Shown: positions 25,558 to 35,031, counted from the stretch's first letter. The stretch: 64,000 nucleotides of DNA from Cupriavidus pinatubonensis (GCF_019602855.1 NZ_CP080767.1:992001-1056000); one strand, 5' to 3'. Program-made: numbers and translations. Notes: generated by a model from the sequence alone, not told the origin.

Positions 25558-26379
25558 TCACTTGCCCTTGTAGTCCGGGAAGAAGAGCTGTTCCCCTTCG
25601 ACCTTGTAGCCGGCAATGGCCCGCTGTCCTTCCGGCGAGGTAATCCACTCCACCAGCTTCATTGCGTCGGGGTAGTTGGTGCCAGGGTGCCTGGCCGGAT
25701 TGACCGCGATGACGCCGTACGGGTTGAACATCTTCGGATCGCCCTGCACGGCGATCGCCAGGCCGGTCTTGGCGCGGTAGGCGCCATAGGTGGCGCGGTC
25801 CGACAGCGTATAAGCGGGCATCTGGGCGGCCATGGTCAGCACCTCGCCCATGCCAAGCCCCGCGTTGACATACCACGGTTGCCCCTTCGGTTCGATGCCG
25901 AGTTGCTTCCAGTAGTCCTTCTCCATTACGTCGGTGCCGGAGTTGTCCCCGCGCGAGATGAACTTGCTGCCGCTGCCGACGAGCTTGCGGAAGCCCGCCA
26001 GCACGTCCTTGCCGCCCTTGATGCCGGCCGGATCGCTGGCCGGCCCCACGACGATGAAGTCGTTGTACATGACGTCGCGGCGATTGACGCCGTAGCCGGC
26101 CGCCACGAATTCATCTTCCATCTTGCGCGCGTGCACGAGCAGCACGTCCACGTCGCCCATCTCGCCCATCTTCATGGCCTTGCCCGAACCGACGGCGATG
26201 ACCTTCACGTTCACGCCGCTCTTCTGCTCGAACTTGGGCAGCAGGTACTTGAGCAGGCCGGAGTTCTCGGTACTCGTCGTGGTAGCCAGCTTCAGTTCAC
26301 CGGCCTGTGCGACGGAGAGCGCCATCAGGCAGGTAATGCTGCCCAGAACGGGAAGCCTGCGAAATGCAATCCGTGACAT
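25558..26379 (-). CDS. tupA: tungstate-type periplasmic substrate-binding protein, orphan
   Basis: 273 residues. Signal peptide to about AQA, then the TupA hallmark TTTSTENSGLLKYLLP, with VGSGKAMKMGEMGDVDVLLVHA and SRGDNSGTDVMEKDYW, both oxyanion-binding blocks. TupA captures tungstate (or molybdate) for an ABC importer. No permease or ATPase gene lies next to it: downstream is the convergent sigma-54 activator, upstream a divergent regulator. An AAGGAA ribosome site precedes the ATG. Confidence 0.9.
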   Translation of the reverse strand: MSRIAFRRLPVLGSITCLMALSVAQAGELKLATTTSTENSGLLKYLLPKFEQKSGVNVKVIAVGSGKAMKMGEMGDVDVLLVHARKMEDEFVAAGYGVNRRDVMYNDFIVVGPASDPAGIKGGKDVLAGFRKLVGSGSKFISRGDNSGTDVMEKDYWKQLGIEPKGQPWYVNAGLGMGEVLTMAAQMPAYTLSDRATYGAYRAKTGLAIAVQGDPKMFNPYGVIAVNPARHPGTNYPDAMKLVEWITSPEGQRAIAGYKVEGEQLFFPDYKGK

Positions 26380-26394
26380 GTGTGGTTCCTTGAT

Positions 26395-26414
26395 TTATGT
26401 TTCGATAAACATAA
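26395..26414. promoter_or_regulatory. operator between tupA and the ModE-like gene
   Basis: A perfect inverted repeat, TTATGTTT and AAACATAA around CGAT, in the divergent control region. A further half-site AAACATA at 26514-26520 directly abuts the start codon of the regulator gene. The arrangement suggests repression of tupA and self-control by the ModE-like protein. Confidence 0.7.
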
Positions 26415-26522
26415 TTGCCATGCCATGGCGGGTCGTGGAGAATGGAAAAAAAGCGACATAAAAACGGGGTGGTTCATTGTGTGCGAAGCGGAATCGATGT
26501 GTAAATATGCAAGGCGAAACAT

Positions 26523-27620
26523 ATGACATTTCGCTTTGACCTGTTTCCGGTCGTTGCTGCGGACGACAATCCGCGCGCCAACGGCAAGGTGTTCCAGTTG
26601 CTCAAGGCCGTGCGCGAAACCGGCTCGCTGCACCGCGCGGCGCGCGAGATCGGCTTGTCCTACCGCCATGCCTGGGGCGTGATGCGGACGTGGGAGGCCA
26701 TGCTGGGCCGGTCCGTGCTCGATATGGAGCGCGGGCGGGGTGCGTCGCTGACGCGCTTTGGCGAGCGGCTGCTGCGTGCGGAGATGCGGTTGCGCGAGAC
26801 CCTCGATCCGGCCGTGCAGCGCGCCATGGCCGAGTTCATCGCTGATCTCGACGATGCCGCCCAGCCGCAGACCTGCGTGCATTTTTCGGGGAGCCACGAT
26901 CCCGCCATCGAGGTACTGGCCGGTGCGCTCAGGGACCAGCCATCGGGGCTTCAGCTTGATACGGTGTTCTGCGGCAGTGTCGAGGGGCTGATCTGCCTGC
27001 AGGAGCGGCAGTCCGAACTGGCTGGCTTCTATGTCTCGCCCGTGCAGACCGCCGGCTCGGTGGCCCACCTGACATTGCGCAAATGGCTGCGGCCAGCGTC
27101 GGTGCGCCTGCTGCGGCTGGCGTGGCGCGAACAGGGCCTGATCGTGTCGCCGGAGTTGAGCACTGAAATCCACGACCTGCGTGATCTCGTGCGCACCGAG
27201 GCGCGTTTCATCAACCGGCAGCGCAGTTCCGGCACGCGCATGCTGTTCGATCAGTTGCTGGCCGCGCAAGGCCTGTATCCCGACCAGATCGCCGGGTACG
27301 AAGAACCCGAGTTCAGCAATGAAAAGGTGGCGGAAGCGGTCCACGCCGGGCGCGCGCAGGTCGGTTTCGGACTGCGCATGAACGCCGAGGCCCTGGGACT
27401 GGCCTTTGTACCGCTCACGCGAGAGGCGTATTACCTGGCGCTGCGCAAGAACGACCAGACCGCGGGCTGGATGTCGGGCCTGCTCGCCCTGCTGGCCGAT
27501 CCGGCGTTCGCGCGCCGGATCGAAGCGCTGCCGGGCTACACCATGGCCGAGCCGGCCGGCGTGCTGACGCCGCAGGAGGCCTTGCCCTGGTATGGAGCCG
27601 ACGGTAAGGAAGGCGGCTGA
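26523..27620 (+). CDS. ModE-like regulator with periplasmic-binding-protein-like domain
   Basis: 365 residues. Residues about 20-110 are a ModE/LysR-type winged helix (KVFQLLKAVRETGSLHRAAREIGLSYRHAWG, shown in part). The rest resembles the PBP-like oxyanion-binding domain used by molybdate/tungstate sensors of this type (FSGSHDPAIEVLAG, INRQRSSGTRMLFDQLL, EEPEFSNEKVAEAVHAGRAQVGFGLR). Divergent to the tungstate-binding protein gene with a shared palindrome, so it probably senses tungstate or molybdate and controls tupA. Confidence 0.88.
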   Translation: MTFRFDLFPVVAADDNPRANGKVFQLLKAVRETGSLHRAAREIGLSYRHAWGVMRTWEAMLGRSVLDMERGRGASLTRFGERLLRAEMRLRETLDPAVQRAMAEFIADLDDAAQPQTCVHFSGSHDPAIEVLAGALRDQPSGLQLDTVFCGSVEGLICLQERQSELAGFYVSPVQTAGSVAHLTLRKWLRPASVRLLRLAWREQGLIVSPELSTEIHDLRDLVRTEARFINRQRSSGTRMLFDQLLAAQGLYPDQIAGYEEPEFSNEKVAEAVHAGRAQVGFGLRMNAEALGLAFVPLTREAYYLALRKNDQTAGWMSGLLALLADPAFARRIEALPGYTMAEPAGVLTPQEALPWYGADGKEGG

Positions 27621-27692
27621 GCCGCGCCTGATCGCGCTACACTCTTTGCGATGGCCTGAATAGGGCGATCGCCCGCCAACGCAAGGAGCACC

Positions 27693-28295
27693 ATGCTGGA
27701 AACCGCCGCCCTGGCCGCAGGCATGTCCTGGGCCAGCGGCTTTCGCCTCTACCTCGCTGTCCTGGCCGCGGGCGTGTTGTCGCGGCTAGGCTGGCTGCAC
27801 CTGCCGCCCGGGCTGCAAGCGCTCGAATCGTGGTGGGTGATCGGCGTGGCCGCGGTGCTCGCGCTGGCGGAGTTCATCGCCGACAAGATCCCTGGCTTCG
27901 ACTCGGTCTGGGACAGCATCCATACCTTCGTGCGGATCCCGGCCGGCGCGATCCTTGCCGCGGCCGCGTTCGGCCAGCTGGATCCGCAATGGATGGTCGC
28001 GGCGGGCCTGGTCGGCGGCACCCTGGCCGGTACGGCCCACGTCGCCAAGGCCGGCACGCGTGCCTTGATCAATGTCTCGCCGGAACCGTTTTCGAACTGG
28101 GCGGCCTCATTCACTGAGGACGTGACGGCGACCGGCAGCCTGCTGCTGGCCTTTTTCCTGCCAGTGCTGTTCCTCGTCGTGCTGGCCGTCTTCCTGTTGG
28201 TGGCCATCTGGCTGCTGCCCAAGCTCTGGCGCGGAGTGCGCCGCCTGCATGCGAGCTTGCGCAACCGCTCGGGCCCGCCCGCAAGACGAACCTGA
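27693..28295 (+). CDS. DUF4126 membrane protein
   Basis: 200 residues with about five hydrophobic segments, starting MLETAALAAGMSWASGFRLYL. A conserved DUF4126 block DKIPGFDSVWDSIHTFVRIPAGA is visible, as is the GGTLAGTAHVAKAGTRALINVSPEPFSN region (both quoted in part). Function unknown; it resembles small membrane proteins of unknown role across proteobacteria. An AAGGAG ribosome site precedes the ATG. It stands just upstream of an FtsX-type permease gene, with 72 bases between. Confidence 0.85.
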   Translation: MLETAALAAGMSWASGFRLYLAVLAAGVLSRLGWLHLPPGLQALESWWVIGVAAVLALAEFIADKIPGFDSVWDSIHTFVRIPAGAILAAAAFGQLDPQWMVAAGLVGGTLAGTAHVAKAGTRALINVSPEPFSNWAASFTEDVTATGSLLLAFFLPVLFLVVLAVFLLVAIWLLPKLWRGVRRLHASLRNRSGPPARRT

Positions 28296-28367
28296 GCGCG
28301 CCCCCAGAACCCATGCTGCGTGCTCCAGGCGCCGGCAGCACCCGAACGAGACTGAAACCAAGAACTG

Positions 28368-30977
28368 ATGCCGAACGAGCCCGCTTCCGTCCCCAATACC
28401 GCTGTTTCCCGAGCCATTGCCAGGTCCGTGTCGCACGGACGGCGATTTTCAGCCTGGCGCCAGGCCTTGCGCATGGCCCGGCGCGATTGGCTCGCCGGCG
28501 AGCTTTACCTGCTGCTATTCGCGCTGGTGCTGGCGGTTGCGGCGCTGACCAGCGTCGGCTTCCTGGCCGACCGCATGCGCCTGGGACTGGAGCGCGATGC
28601 TCGGCAAATGATTGCCGCGGACGTGCTGCTGGTATCGGACCAGCCGTTCGACGCTGGCTTTTCCACACGCGCAGCCCAGGCCGGCCTTTCCGTGGCGCAT
28701 ACGGTGACGTTCCCGAGCATGGCGACGGCCCGCCGTGCCGATGCCGCCCCCGGCGCCGAGGCGCCTAGCCAGCTCGCCGCGCTCAAGGCGGTCAGCCCTG
28801 GCTATCCGCTGCGCGGCAAGCTGAAGGTGGCCGCCACGCCGGGCGGCCCCGAGCAGGCCGCCGAAGGCACTCCCGCGCCGGGCACGGTCTGGGTGGACGA
28901 GGCACTCCTGAGCGCGCTGGGGCTGCGCATTGGCGACGCGCTCCAGCTTGGCAACCGTACGTTCCGCATCGACCGCATCCTGACCCAGGAACTGGATCGA
29001 GGCGCGGGGTTCATGAATTTCGCGCCGCGCGTGCTGTTGCCGCTGTCCGATCTCGACAGCACCGGCCTGATCGGCTGGGGCAGCCGCGTGAGCTACCGCC
29101 TGCTCGTAGCGGGTACGGACGCTGCCGACAAGGCCTACCAGCGCTGGGCGGACGACGAGATCAAGCGGCTCAAGCTGCGCAACACGCGCGTGGAGTCGCT
29201 CGAATCAGGCCAGCCGCAGATGCGCGCCACGCTGGACCGCGCGGAGCGCTTCCTGTCGCTGGTGGCGGTACTGTCGTCGATGATTGCCGCGGTGGCGATC
29301 GCCATGTCGGCGCGCCGCTATATGCAGCGGCACACCGACGCCTGCGCGGTCTACAAGTGCATGGGGCTGTCGCGCCGGCAGATCCTGGCGGCGTTCGGCA
29401 TCGAGTTCCTGCTGCTCGGGGCGGCCGGCTCAGTGGTGGGCGTGGTGCTTGGCTACCTGGCCCACTACGGACTGCTGTTGTCGCTTGGCGGCCTGCTGCA
29501 AGTGTCGTTGCCGCAGCCTTCGCTGTTGCCAGCAACGGTCGGCATCCTGGCGGGTCTGGTGCTGCTGGCCGGCTTTGCCTTGCCGCCGTTGCTGGCGCTG
29601 ACGCGCGTGGCGCCGCTGCGCGTGCTGCGCCGAGATATCGGCCCGCCGCCGGTGTCGGCATGGGCAGCCTACGCGCTCGGGCTTGGCGCCTTTATCGGCT
29701 TGCTGCTGGTGGCGGCGCGCGACCTGCGGCTCGGCCTGACCACGGCGGGCGGGTTTGCCGGCGCCGGGGCTGTCTTTGCATTGCTGGCGCTCGGCATGCT
29801 GATGCTGCTGTCACGCGCGTTGCGTGGCAGGCTGGCGGGGCGCTCGGCGGTGGGCTGGCGCTTTGCGCTGGCCGTGCTGGAACGCCGGCGCGCCGTGACC
29901 GTGCTGCAGACGGTGGCGCTGGCCATCGGCCTGATGGCGCTGCTGCTGTTGGGCATGACGCGCAACGACCTCGTCGATTCCTGGCGCAGTGCCACGCCGG
30001 CCGATGCCCCCAACCGCTTCATCATCAACATCCAGCCGGACCAGCGCGAGCCGTTGCGCGGCATGCTGGCCACGGCAGGCATCCATGACCTGCTCTATCC
30101 GATGGTGCGGGGCCGCCTCACGCATATCGGCGAACGCGCGATACGCGCCGACAGCTTTGCCGAGGGCCGCGCGCGCAACCTGGTGGAGCGCGAGTTCAAC
30201 CTGTCCTATACCGACGCGCTGCCCGAGGGCAACCAGGTTGTGGCCGGGCGCTGGTCCAATGGCACGGGCGCCGGCGCATCGGTGGAGGAGGGCATCGCCA
30301 GGACGCTGGGCATCCGGTTGGGCGACACCCTGCGCTTCGACGTGGCCGGCCAGACCGTGCAGGCGCCGGTCACGTCGCTGCGCAAGCTCGACTGGGGGTC
30401 GATGCGTGTCAATTTCTTCGTGATCCTGCCGCCATCCGCCATGCATGGATTGCCCGAGACCTACATCACTTCGTTCCACTTGCCGCCAGCGAGCGCGGCG
30501 CTCGGCAACCGGCTGATCGCGGCGTTTCCCAACATCACGGTGGTCAACACCGACCTGATCCTGCGGCAGATACAGGCCGTGGTGGATCAGGTGATTGCCG
30601 CTGTGGAGTTCCTGTTCGTCTTCACACTGGTGGCCGGGATCACCGTGCTATACGCGGCACTCTCAGGCGCGCGCGACGAACGCATGCGCGATGCCGGGCT
30701 GTTCAAGGCACTTGGGGCTTCGGCGGCGCAGGTCAAGCAGACGCAGTACGCCGAATTCCTGGTAGTCGGCGGGCTTGCGGGCCTGCTCGCGAGCATCGGC
30801 GCAATCGCCGTAGGCTGGGGCCTGTCCCAGCACGTCTTCGATTTCCCTTACCGCTTCAATCCGTGGATCGTGCCGACCGGCGTGGTTTCTGGCATGCTGT
30901 GCGCTTTTGCGGGCGGCTGGCTGGGCCTGCGCGATGTGCTGCGCCAGCCGGCGCTGGCGACATTGCGTGACGCGTAA
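28368..30977 (+). CDS. FtsX-family ABC permease (YbbP-like)
   Basis: 869 residues with one N-terminal membrane segment (LLLFALVLAVAALTSVGFLA), a large periplasmic region, then two sets of FtsX/MacB-type transmembrane bundles, the first around 300-500 and the last at the C-terminus (SIGAIAVGWGLSQHVF). This double-bundle form matches the YbbP group, which normally works with the ATPase YbbA and a lipase/thioesterase. No partner ATPase is next to it. The role is likely lipid or lipoprotein handling at the cell envelope. Confidence 0.85.
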   Translation: MPNEPASVPNTAVSRAIARSVSHGRRFSAWRQALRMARRDWLAGELYLLLFALVLAVAALTSVGFLADRMRLGLERDARQMIAADVLLVSDQPFDAGFSTRAAQAGLSVAHTVTFPSMATARRADAAPGAEAPSQLAALKAVSPGYPLRGKLKVAATPGGPEQAAEGTPAPGTVWVDEALLSALGLRIGDALQLGNRTFRIDRILTQELDRGAGFMNFAPRVLLPLSDLDSTGLIGWGSRVSYRLLVAGTDAADKAYQRWADDEIKRLKLRNTRVESLESGQPQMRATLDRAERFLSLVAVLSSMIAAVAIAMSARRYMQRHTDACAVYKCMGLSRRQILAAFGIEFLLLGAAGSVVGVVLGYLAHYGLLLSLGGLLQVSLPQPSLLPATVGILAGLVLLAGFALPPLLALTRVAPLRVLRRDIGPPPVSAWAAYALGLGAFIGLLLVAARDLRLGLTTAGGFAGAGAVFALLALGMLMLLSRALRGRLAGRSAVGWRFALAVLERRRAVTVLQTVALAIGLMALLLLGMTRNDLVDSWRSATPADAPNRFIINIQPDQREPLRGMLATAGIHDLLYPMVRGRLTHIGERAIRADSFAEGRARNLVEREFNLSYTDALPEGNQVVAGRWSNGTGAGASVEEGIARTLGIRLGDTLRFDVAGQTVQAPVTSLRKLDWGSMRVNFFVILPPSAMHGLPETYITSFHLPPASAALGNRLIAAFPNITVVNTDLILRQIQAVVDQVIAAVEFLFVFTLVAGITVLYAALSGARDERMRDAGLFKALGASAAQVKQTQYAEFLVVGGLAGLLASIGAIAVGWGLSQHVFDFPYRFNPWIVPTGVVSGMLCAFAGGWLGLRDVLRQPALATLRDA

Positions 30978-31024
30978 TGCTCCGGAATGCCTCGGAACGC
31001 CGCCTGAAGTTTGCGAGTATCTGA

Positions 31025-31444
31025 ATGAATACCGAACCTGAATCCACCGGCCAGGCCGGCACCGAGGTCACCGCCTTCGACCTGGTCGGCGGCGAGGCGC
31101 GCGTGCGCGAACTGGTGGACCGCTTCTACGACCTGATGGACCTGGAGCCCGAATTCGCGGGCCTGCGTGCGCTGCATCCGGCTTCGCTGGACGGCTCGCG
31201 CGACAAGCTGTTCTGGTTCCTGTGCGGCTGGCTGGGCGGCCCCAATCATTTCATCGAGCGCTTTGGCCATCCGCGCCTGCGCGCGCGCCATATGCCGTTC
31301 GAGATCGGCATCAGCGAGCGCGACCAGTGGATGCGCTGCATGGCCCTGGCGATGCAGGACGTCGGCCTGTCCGAGGACCTGCAGATGCGTCTGATGCAGG
31401 CCTTCTTCCAGACCGCCGACTGGATGCGCAACGTGGCCCGCTGA
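31025..31444 (+). CDS. group II truncated haemoglobin
   Basis: 139 residues, about 120 in the globin fold. Tyr B10 lies in DRFYDLMD, and the proximal histidine is in the hallmark HPRLRARHMPFEIG. Trp in GISERDQWM fits the group II family (trHbO). It binds O2 or NO at haem and is usually tied to nitrosative stress or redox reactions. The Shine-Dalgarno is weak. The DUF924 gene follows at 34 bases. Confidence 0.92.
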   Translation: MNTEPESTGQAGTEVTAFDLVGGEARVRELVDRFYDLMDLEPEFAGLRALHPASLDGSRDKLFWFLCGWLGGPNHFIERFGHPRLRARHMPFEIGISERDQWMRCMALAMQDVGLSEDLQMRLMQAFFQTADWMRNVAR

Positions 31445-31478
31445 AGCGGCCCGGATCATTTCGAGAAAGGGTGGGACG

Positions 31479-32084
31479 ATGCAAGACAAATTGCCCGCAG
31501 CTGCCCATGAGCTGCTGGAATTCTGGTTTGGCCACCATGGCTCGCCGCAATGGAATATCGCTCGGCCGGAATGGTTCACCAAGTCGGCTGCGCTCGACGA
31601 CGTCATCCGCACGCGCTTCCTGACGCTGTGGGAAGCCGCGCACTCGGGCGATCCCGACGAGGGCGAGGACTGGTGCGCCACGCACGAAGGCGCGTGCGCC
31701 CGCGTGGTGCTGCTCGACCAGTTCCCGCGCAACCTGTTCCGCAACGATCCGCGCAGCTTCGCCACCGATGCCCAGGCGCTCGACCTGGCGCGGCGAATGG
31801 TCGATGGCGGCATGGATCGGGAGCTGCCGACGGGCTTTCACCGCATGTTCTGCTACATGCCGTTCGAACACTCGGAATCGCTTCAGGACCAGGACGAATG
31901 TGTGAGGCTCATGACGCAGCTGCGCGATGAGACGGCCGGCAAGGTCGACGTGGTCGAATGGGCGGAAAAGCATCGCGCGGTGATCGCGCGCTTCGGGCGC
32001 TTTCCGCACCGGAATGCCATCCTGGGCCGGCAGAGCACGCCGGAGGAAGTGGCATTCCTGAAGGAGCCGGGCTCGCGGTTCTGA
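31479..32084 (+). CDS. DUF924 family protein
   Basis: 201 residues. The family blocks are LLEFWFGHHG near the N-terminus, LLDQFPRNLFRNDPRSFATD in the middle and GFHRMFCYMPFEHSESLQDQ (helical, resembling a TPR-like fold). Biochemical role unknown. A ribosome site (GGGTGGGA) precedes the ATG. Downstream is the convergent LOG gene. Confidence 0.88.
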   Translation: MQDKLPAAAHELLEFWFGHHGSPQWNIARPEWFTKSAALDDVIRTRFLTLWEAAHSGDPDEGEDWCATHEGACARVVLLDQFPRNLFRNDPRSFATDAQALDLARRMVDGGMDRELPTGFHRMFCYMPFEHSESLQDQDECVRLMTQLRDETAGKVDVVEWAEKHRAVIARFGRFPHRNAILGRQSTPEEVAFLKEPGSRF

Positions 32085-32112
32085 TCGCGGCGCCCGGCCT
32101 GGGAGATGCTGC

Positions 32113-32697
32113 TCAGGTCTCGTCGCGGTGTTCCTGCCACTTGTCGACACGCACGCGCGGCGCGTCGGCCAGCTTTGCCAGCAGCGCGGCCGGCGTGTCG
32201 GCCACGCGCAGCAGGTCGGCATGCACCTGCTTGAGGAAGCCTTCCTGCACGGCATGCGACATGAAGCCGAGCATGCCGTCATAGAAGCCCGCCACATTGA
32301 GCAGGCCGACCGGCTTGGCGTGGTAGCCCAGCTGCAGCCATGTGAAGGTCTCGAACAGTTCCTCGAAGGTGCCGACGCCGCCGGGCATGGCGATGAAGGC
32401 ATCGGCGCGGTCGGCCATCATCTGCTTGCGCTCGTGCATATTGCGCACGACATGCAACTCGGTCAGGCCGCGATGGCCGACTTCCTTCTGCATCAGCGCG
32501 TCGGGAATGATGCCGATGGCGCTGCCGCCATGCTCGAGCACGGCATCGGCAACGATGCCCATCAGGCCGACCTTGCCGCCACCGTAGACCAGCGACATGC
32601 CGTTTTCGACGAGAGCCTTGCCGAGCGCACGTGCGGCGTCGGCATATTCGGGGCGGTTGCCGGGGCTGGAACCGCAATACACGCAAACGGATTTCAC
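32113..32697 (-). CDS. LOG-family cytokinin-riboside phosphoribohydrolase-like protein
   Basis: 194 residues from a GTG start. Motifs are VCVYCGSSPGNRPEY, LVYGGGKVGLMGIVADA, and the catalytic PGGVGTFEELFE. Known family members hydrolyse nucleoside 5'-monophosphates to a base and ribose phosphate. The GTG overlaps the TetR stop (GTGA), so the two are translationally coupled and probably co-regulated. Confidence 0.92.
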   Translation of the reverse strand: MKSVCVYCGSSPGNRPEYADAARALGKALVENGMSLVYGGGKVGLMGIVADAVLEHGGSAIGIIPDALMQKEVGHRGLTELHVVRNMHERKQMMADRADAFIAMPGGVGTFEELFETFTWLQLGYHAKPVGLLNVAGFYDGMLGFMSHAVQEGFLKQVHADLLRVADTPAALLAKLADAPRVRVDKWQEHRDET

Positions 32698-33401
32698 TTC
32701 CTGTCCTTGTCTGACTGGTTTTCCTGGGCCGCCTTGGACGCCGCGTAGTCGCGCGCGAGCTGGTCGAACGCATCGCGCGCACGGCCGCGCAGGTACGGCG
32801 CCAGGATCGAGAAGATGTGGTAGCTGGAACCGTGCAGATAGCCGCGGATCTGCTCGGGGTCGTTGTACTGGCGCGGACGCTGCACGAACTGGAACGACAG
32901 CCAGTACGTGGCGATCACGACGATGTTCGTGCAAATCGCTTCCACCTGCTCGGGCGTGGCTTCCATCTCGCCATCTTCGATGAACTGGCGGCAGATCTCC
33001 AGCGCAAAGCGCTTCTTCTGCTCGACGATCCGCTTGAAGTTGGTCTCCAGCATGCGGTTGCGCGCAAGCAGGTCGTTGATGTCCCGGTACAGGAAGCGGT
33101 AGTTCCACAGGAACTCCGACATGTACTGCAGGTAGCCCCAGCTTTCGTCCAGCGTGGCCTTGTGATCGTCGGGCAGCTTCAGGCGGCGTTCCATCTCCTG
33201 CTCGAAGAGCACGAAGATGGAATTGATGATGTCGTCCTTGTTGCGGAAGTGGTAGTAGAGATTGCCGGGGCTGATCTCCATTGCCTCCGCAATGGTGGTC
33301 GTGGTGACGTTGGGTTCGCCGACTTCGTTGAACAGGCGCAGCGAGACGTCGAGGATGCGGTCCCTGGTGCGGCGGGGGCCGGTTTGCGGTTTGGGTTCCA
33401 T
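32694..33401 (-). CDS. TetR-family transcriptional regulator
   Basis: 235 residues. The N-terminal HTH is typical: RTRDRILDVSLRLFNEVGEP, TTTTIAEAMEISPGNLYYHF, RNKDDI. The ligand domain is helical, with no identifiable effector. The last bases overlap the LOG gene start. Possibly a self-regulating TetR-LOG operon; the target beyond this pair is unknown. Confidence 0.92.
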   Translation of the reverse strand: MEPKPQTGPRRTRDRILDVSLRLFNEVGEPNVTTTTIAEAMEISPGNLYYHFRNKDDIINSIFVLFEQEMERRLKLPDDHKATLDESWGYLQYMSEFLWNYRFLYRDINDLLARNRMLETNFKRIVEQKKRFALEICRQFIEDGEMEATPEQVEAICTNIVVIATYWLSFQFVQRPRQYNDPEQIRGYLHGSSYHIFSILAPYLRGRARDAFDQLARDYAASKAAQENQSDKDRK

Positions 33402-33491
33402 GGGCGTCCGGGCGATCGGTAAATCGGGGCAGGGTAGCGATTATAAGCAATCGGCCTGCCTGCCCCGGCCGCCCTTCCGGGGCGCCAGCGT

Positions 33492-33977
33492 TCAGCCCCC
33501 TAGCTGGCGTAGCCAGTGCAGCACGTGCGGCCCGGCAATGGCGATCCACGTGCCGCCGCACAGGATCAGCGCCAGCATGACCGCGGCGCTGCCGAAATCC
33601 TTGGCGCGCTTGGACAAGCTGTGCCGCTCCAGCGAGATGCGATCGATCGCCGCCTCGACGCTCGAGTTCAGCAATTCCACCATCAGCACCACGAGCAGCG
33701 TGCCCAGCAGCATGATGCGCTCGACCGTGCCGACGGGCAGCACGAACGCGCACGGCGTGAGAATCGCCACCAGCGTCAGTTCCTGGCGGAATGCGCTTTC
33801 TTCGAGCACCGCGTAGCGCAGGCCGGACAGCGAATTCAGCGCGGCATGCCAGGCGCGGGCCAGGCCGCGGTTGCCCTTGTGCGGGTTCTGTTCGATCGAA
33901 TAGTCACTGCTTGGCGGACGAGGTGCCTGTGCCCGCAGCGGCGGGTCGGACGGCAGCGGCTGAGTGGGTTTCGACAT
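33492..33977 (-). CDS. dgkA: diacylglycerol kinase
   Basis: 161 residues from the ATG at 33977. After a Pro-rich N-terminus of about 30 residues, not usual in DgkA, the core shows GLARAWHAALNSLSGL, ExAFRQE and the signature VELLNSSVEAAIDRIS with three membrane helices. It phosphorylates diacylglycerol to phosphatidate in the inner membrane. It overlaps the upstream glycosyltransferase gene by 74 bases; with the metallophosphoesterase the set could recycle DAG. Confidence 0.92.
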   Translation of the reverse strand: MSKPTQPLPSDPPLRAQAPRPPSSDYSIEQNPHKGNRGLARAWHAALNSLSGLRYAVLEESAFRQELTLVAILTPCAFVLPVGTVERIMLLGTLLVVLMVELLNSSVEAAIDRISLERHSLSKRAKDFGSAAVMLALILCGGTWIAIAGPHVLHWLRQLGG

Positions 33978-35031
33978 GGTTGTGCGAGGCTGGTTGGGTT
34001 GGCATCTCGCCCGCGCTGCCGGTACTGCCGCCGGCCGAAAGCGGACGCAGGTGCGCCAGGAACTGCTCGGAGGCGGCGCGCCACGAAAACCGCTCGGCAT
34101 GGGCGCGGGCGGTGGCGCGGTCGATGCGCAGCGCTTCCAGGCAGGCTTCACGCAAGTCTTCATGCATCACGCCGGCCGGGCTGTCGCCAAGCACGTCGAT
34201 CGGGCCGGTGACCGGATAGGCCGCCACCGGCAGGCCGCTGGCCAGCGCTTCGAGCAGTACGAGCCCGAAGGTGTCGGTGCGGCTCGGGAACACGAAGACA
34301 TCAGCCGAAGCATACACCCTGGCCAGTTCTGGCTGGCTCAGCACACCGAGGTAGTTCGCGCCAGGGTAGCGCGCGCGCAGCGAAGCCAGCGCCGGGCCGT
34401 CGCCGACCACCCATTTGGAGCCCGGCAGGTCCAGCGCCAGGAAGGCTTCCACGTTCTTTTCCACGGCCACTCGGCCAACGTACAGGAAGATCGGATGCGC
34501 GGTGTTGAGCACGTTGACGCGCTGCGTCTTGAACACGTCGAGATCCACGCCGCGCGTCCACAGCACGCAGTGGCCGATGCCATAGCGCTGCAGGTCGTCC
34601 AGTACCACGGGGGTGGGCGCCATCACGGCCTGTGCCTGGCCATGGAACCAGCGTAGGAAGCGGTACGTCCACGACAGTGGAATGCCAAAGCGCGCGTGCA
34701 CATACTCCGGAAAGCGCGTGTGATAGGCCGTGGTGAACGGCATGCGCCGGCGCAGCGCGTAGCGGCGCGCCGCCAGGCCGAGCGGGCCTTCTGTGGCGAT
34801 ATGCAGGGCGTCCGGCGCAAAGTCGTCAATGCGCTTTGCCACACGGCTCGCGGGCATCAACGACAGGCGGATCTCGGGATAGGTCGGGCAGGGCAGGGTG
34901 CGGAATTCCAGCGGCGTGATCATGTCGACCGTATGGCCCATGGCTTCCAGCTCGCGGCGGGTGGACTTGAGCGTGCGCACCACGCCGTTGACCTGCGGTT
35001 CCCAGGCGTCGGTGACGATCAGGATCTTCAT
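33904..35031 (-). CDS. GT4-family glycosyltransferase, possible lipid glycosyltransferase
   Basis: 375 residues. MKILIVTDAWEPQVNGVVRTL and the nucleotide-sugar Rossmann region FPSRTDTFGLVLLEALASGLP (with the EX7E pair) place it in retaining GT4. Similar enzymes make mannosyl or glucosyl/glucuronosyl lipids; substrate cannot be read from sequence. The gene lies between a PlcP-like phosphoesterase and dgkA, which in other bacteria (plcP-agt) belongs to phosphate-starvation membrane remodelling. That role is inferred here. Confidence 0.85.
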   Translation of the reverse strand: MKILIVTDAWEPQVNGVVRTLKSTRRELEAMGHTVDMITPLEFRTLPCPTYPEIRLSLMPASRVAKRIDDFAPDALHIATEGPLGLAARRYALRRRMPFTTAYHTRFPEYVHARFGIPLSWTYRFLRWFHGQAQAVMAPTPVVLDDLQRYGIGHCVLWTRGVDLDVFKTQRVNVLNTAHPIFLYVGRVAVEKNVEAFLALDLPGSKWVVGDGPALASLRARYPGANYLGVLSQPELARVYASADVFVFPSRTDTFGLVLLEALASGLPVAAYPVTGPIDVLGDSPAGVMHEDLREACLEALRIDRATARAHAERFSWRAASEQFLAHLRPLSAGGSTGSAGEMPTQPASHNHVETHSAAAVRPAAAGTGTSSAKQ

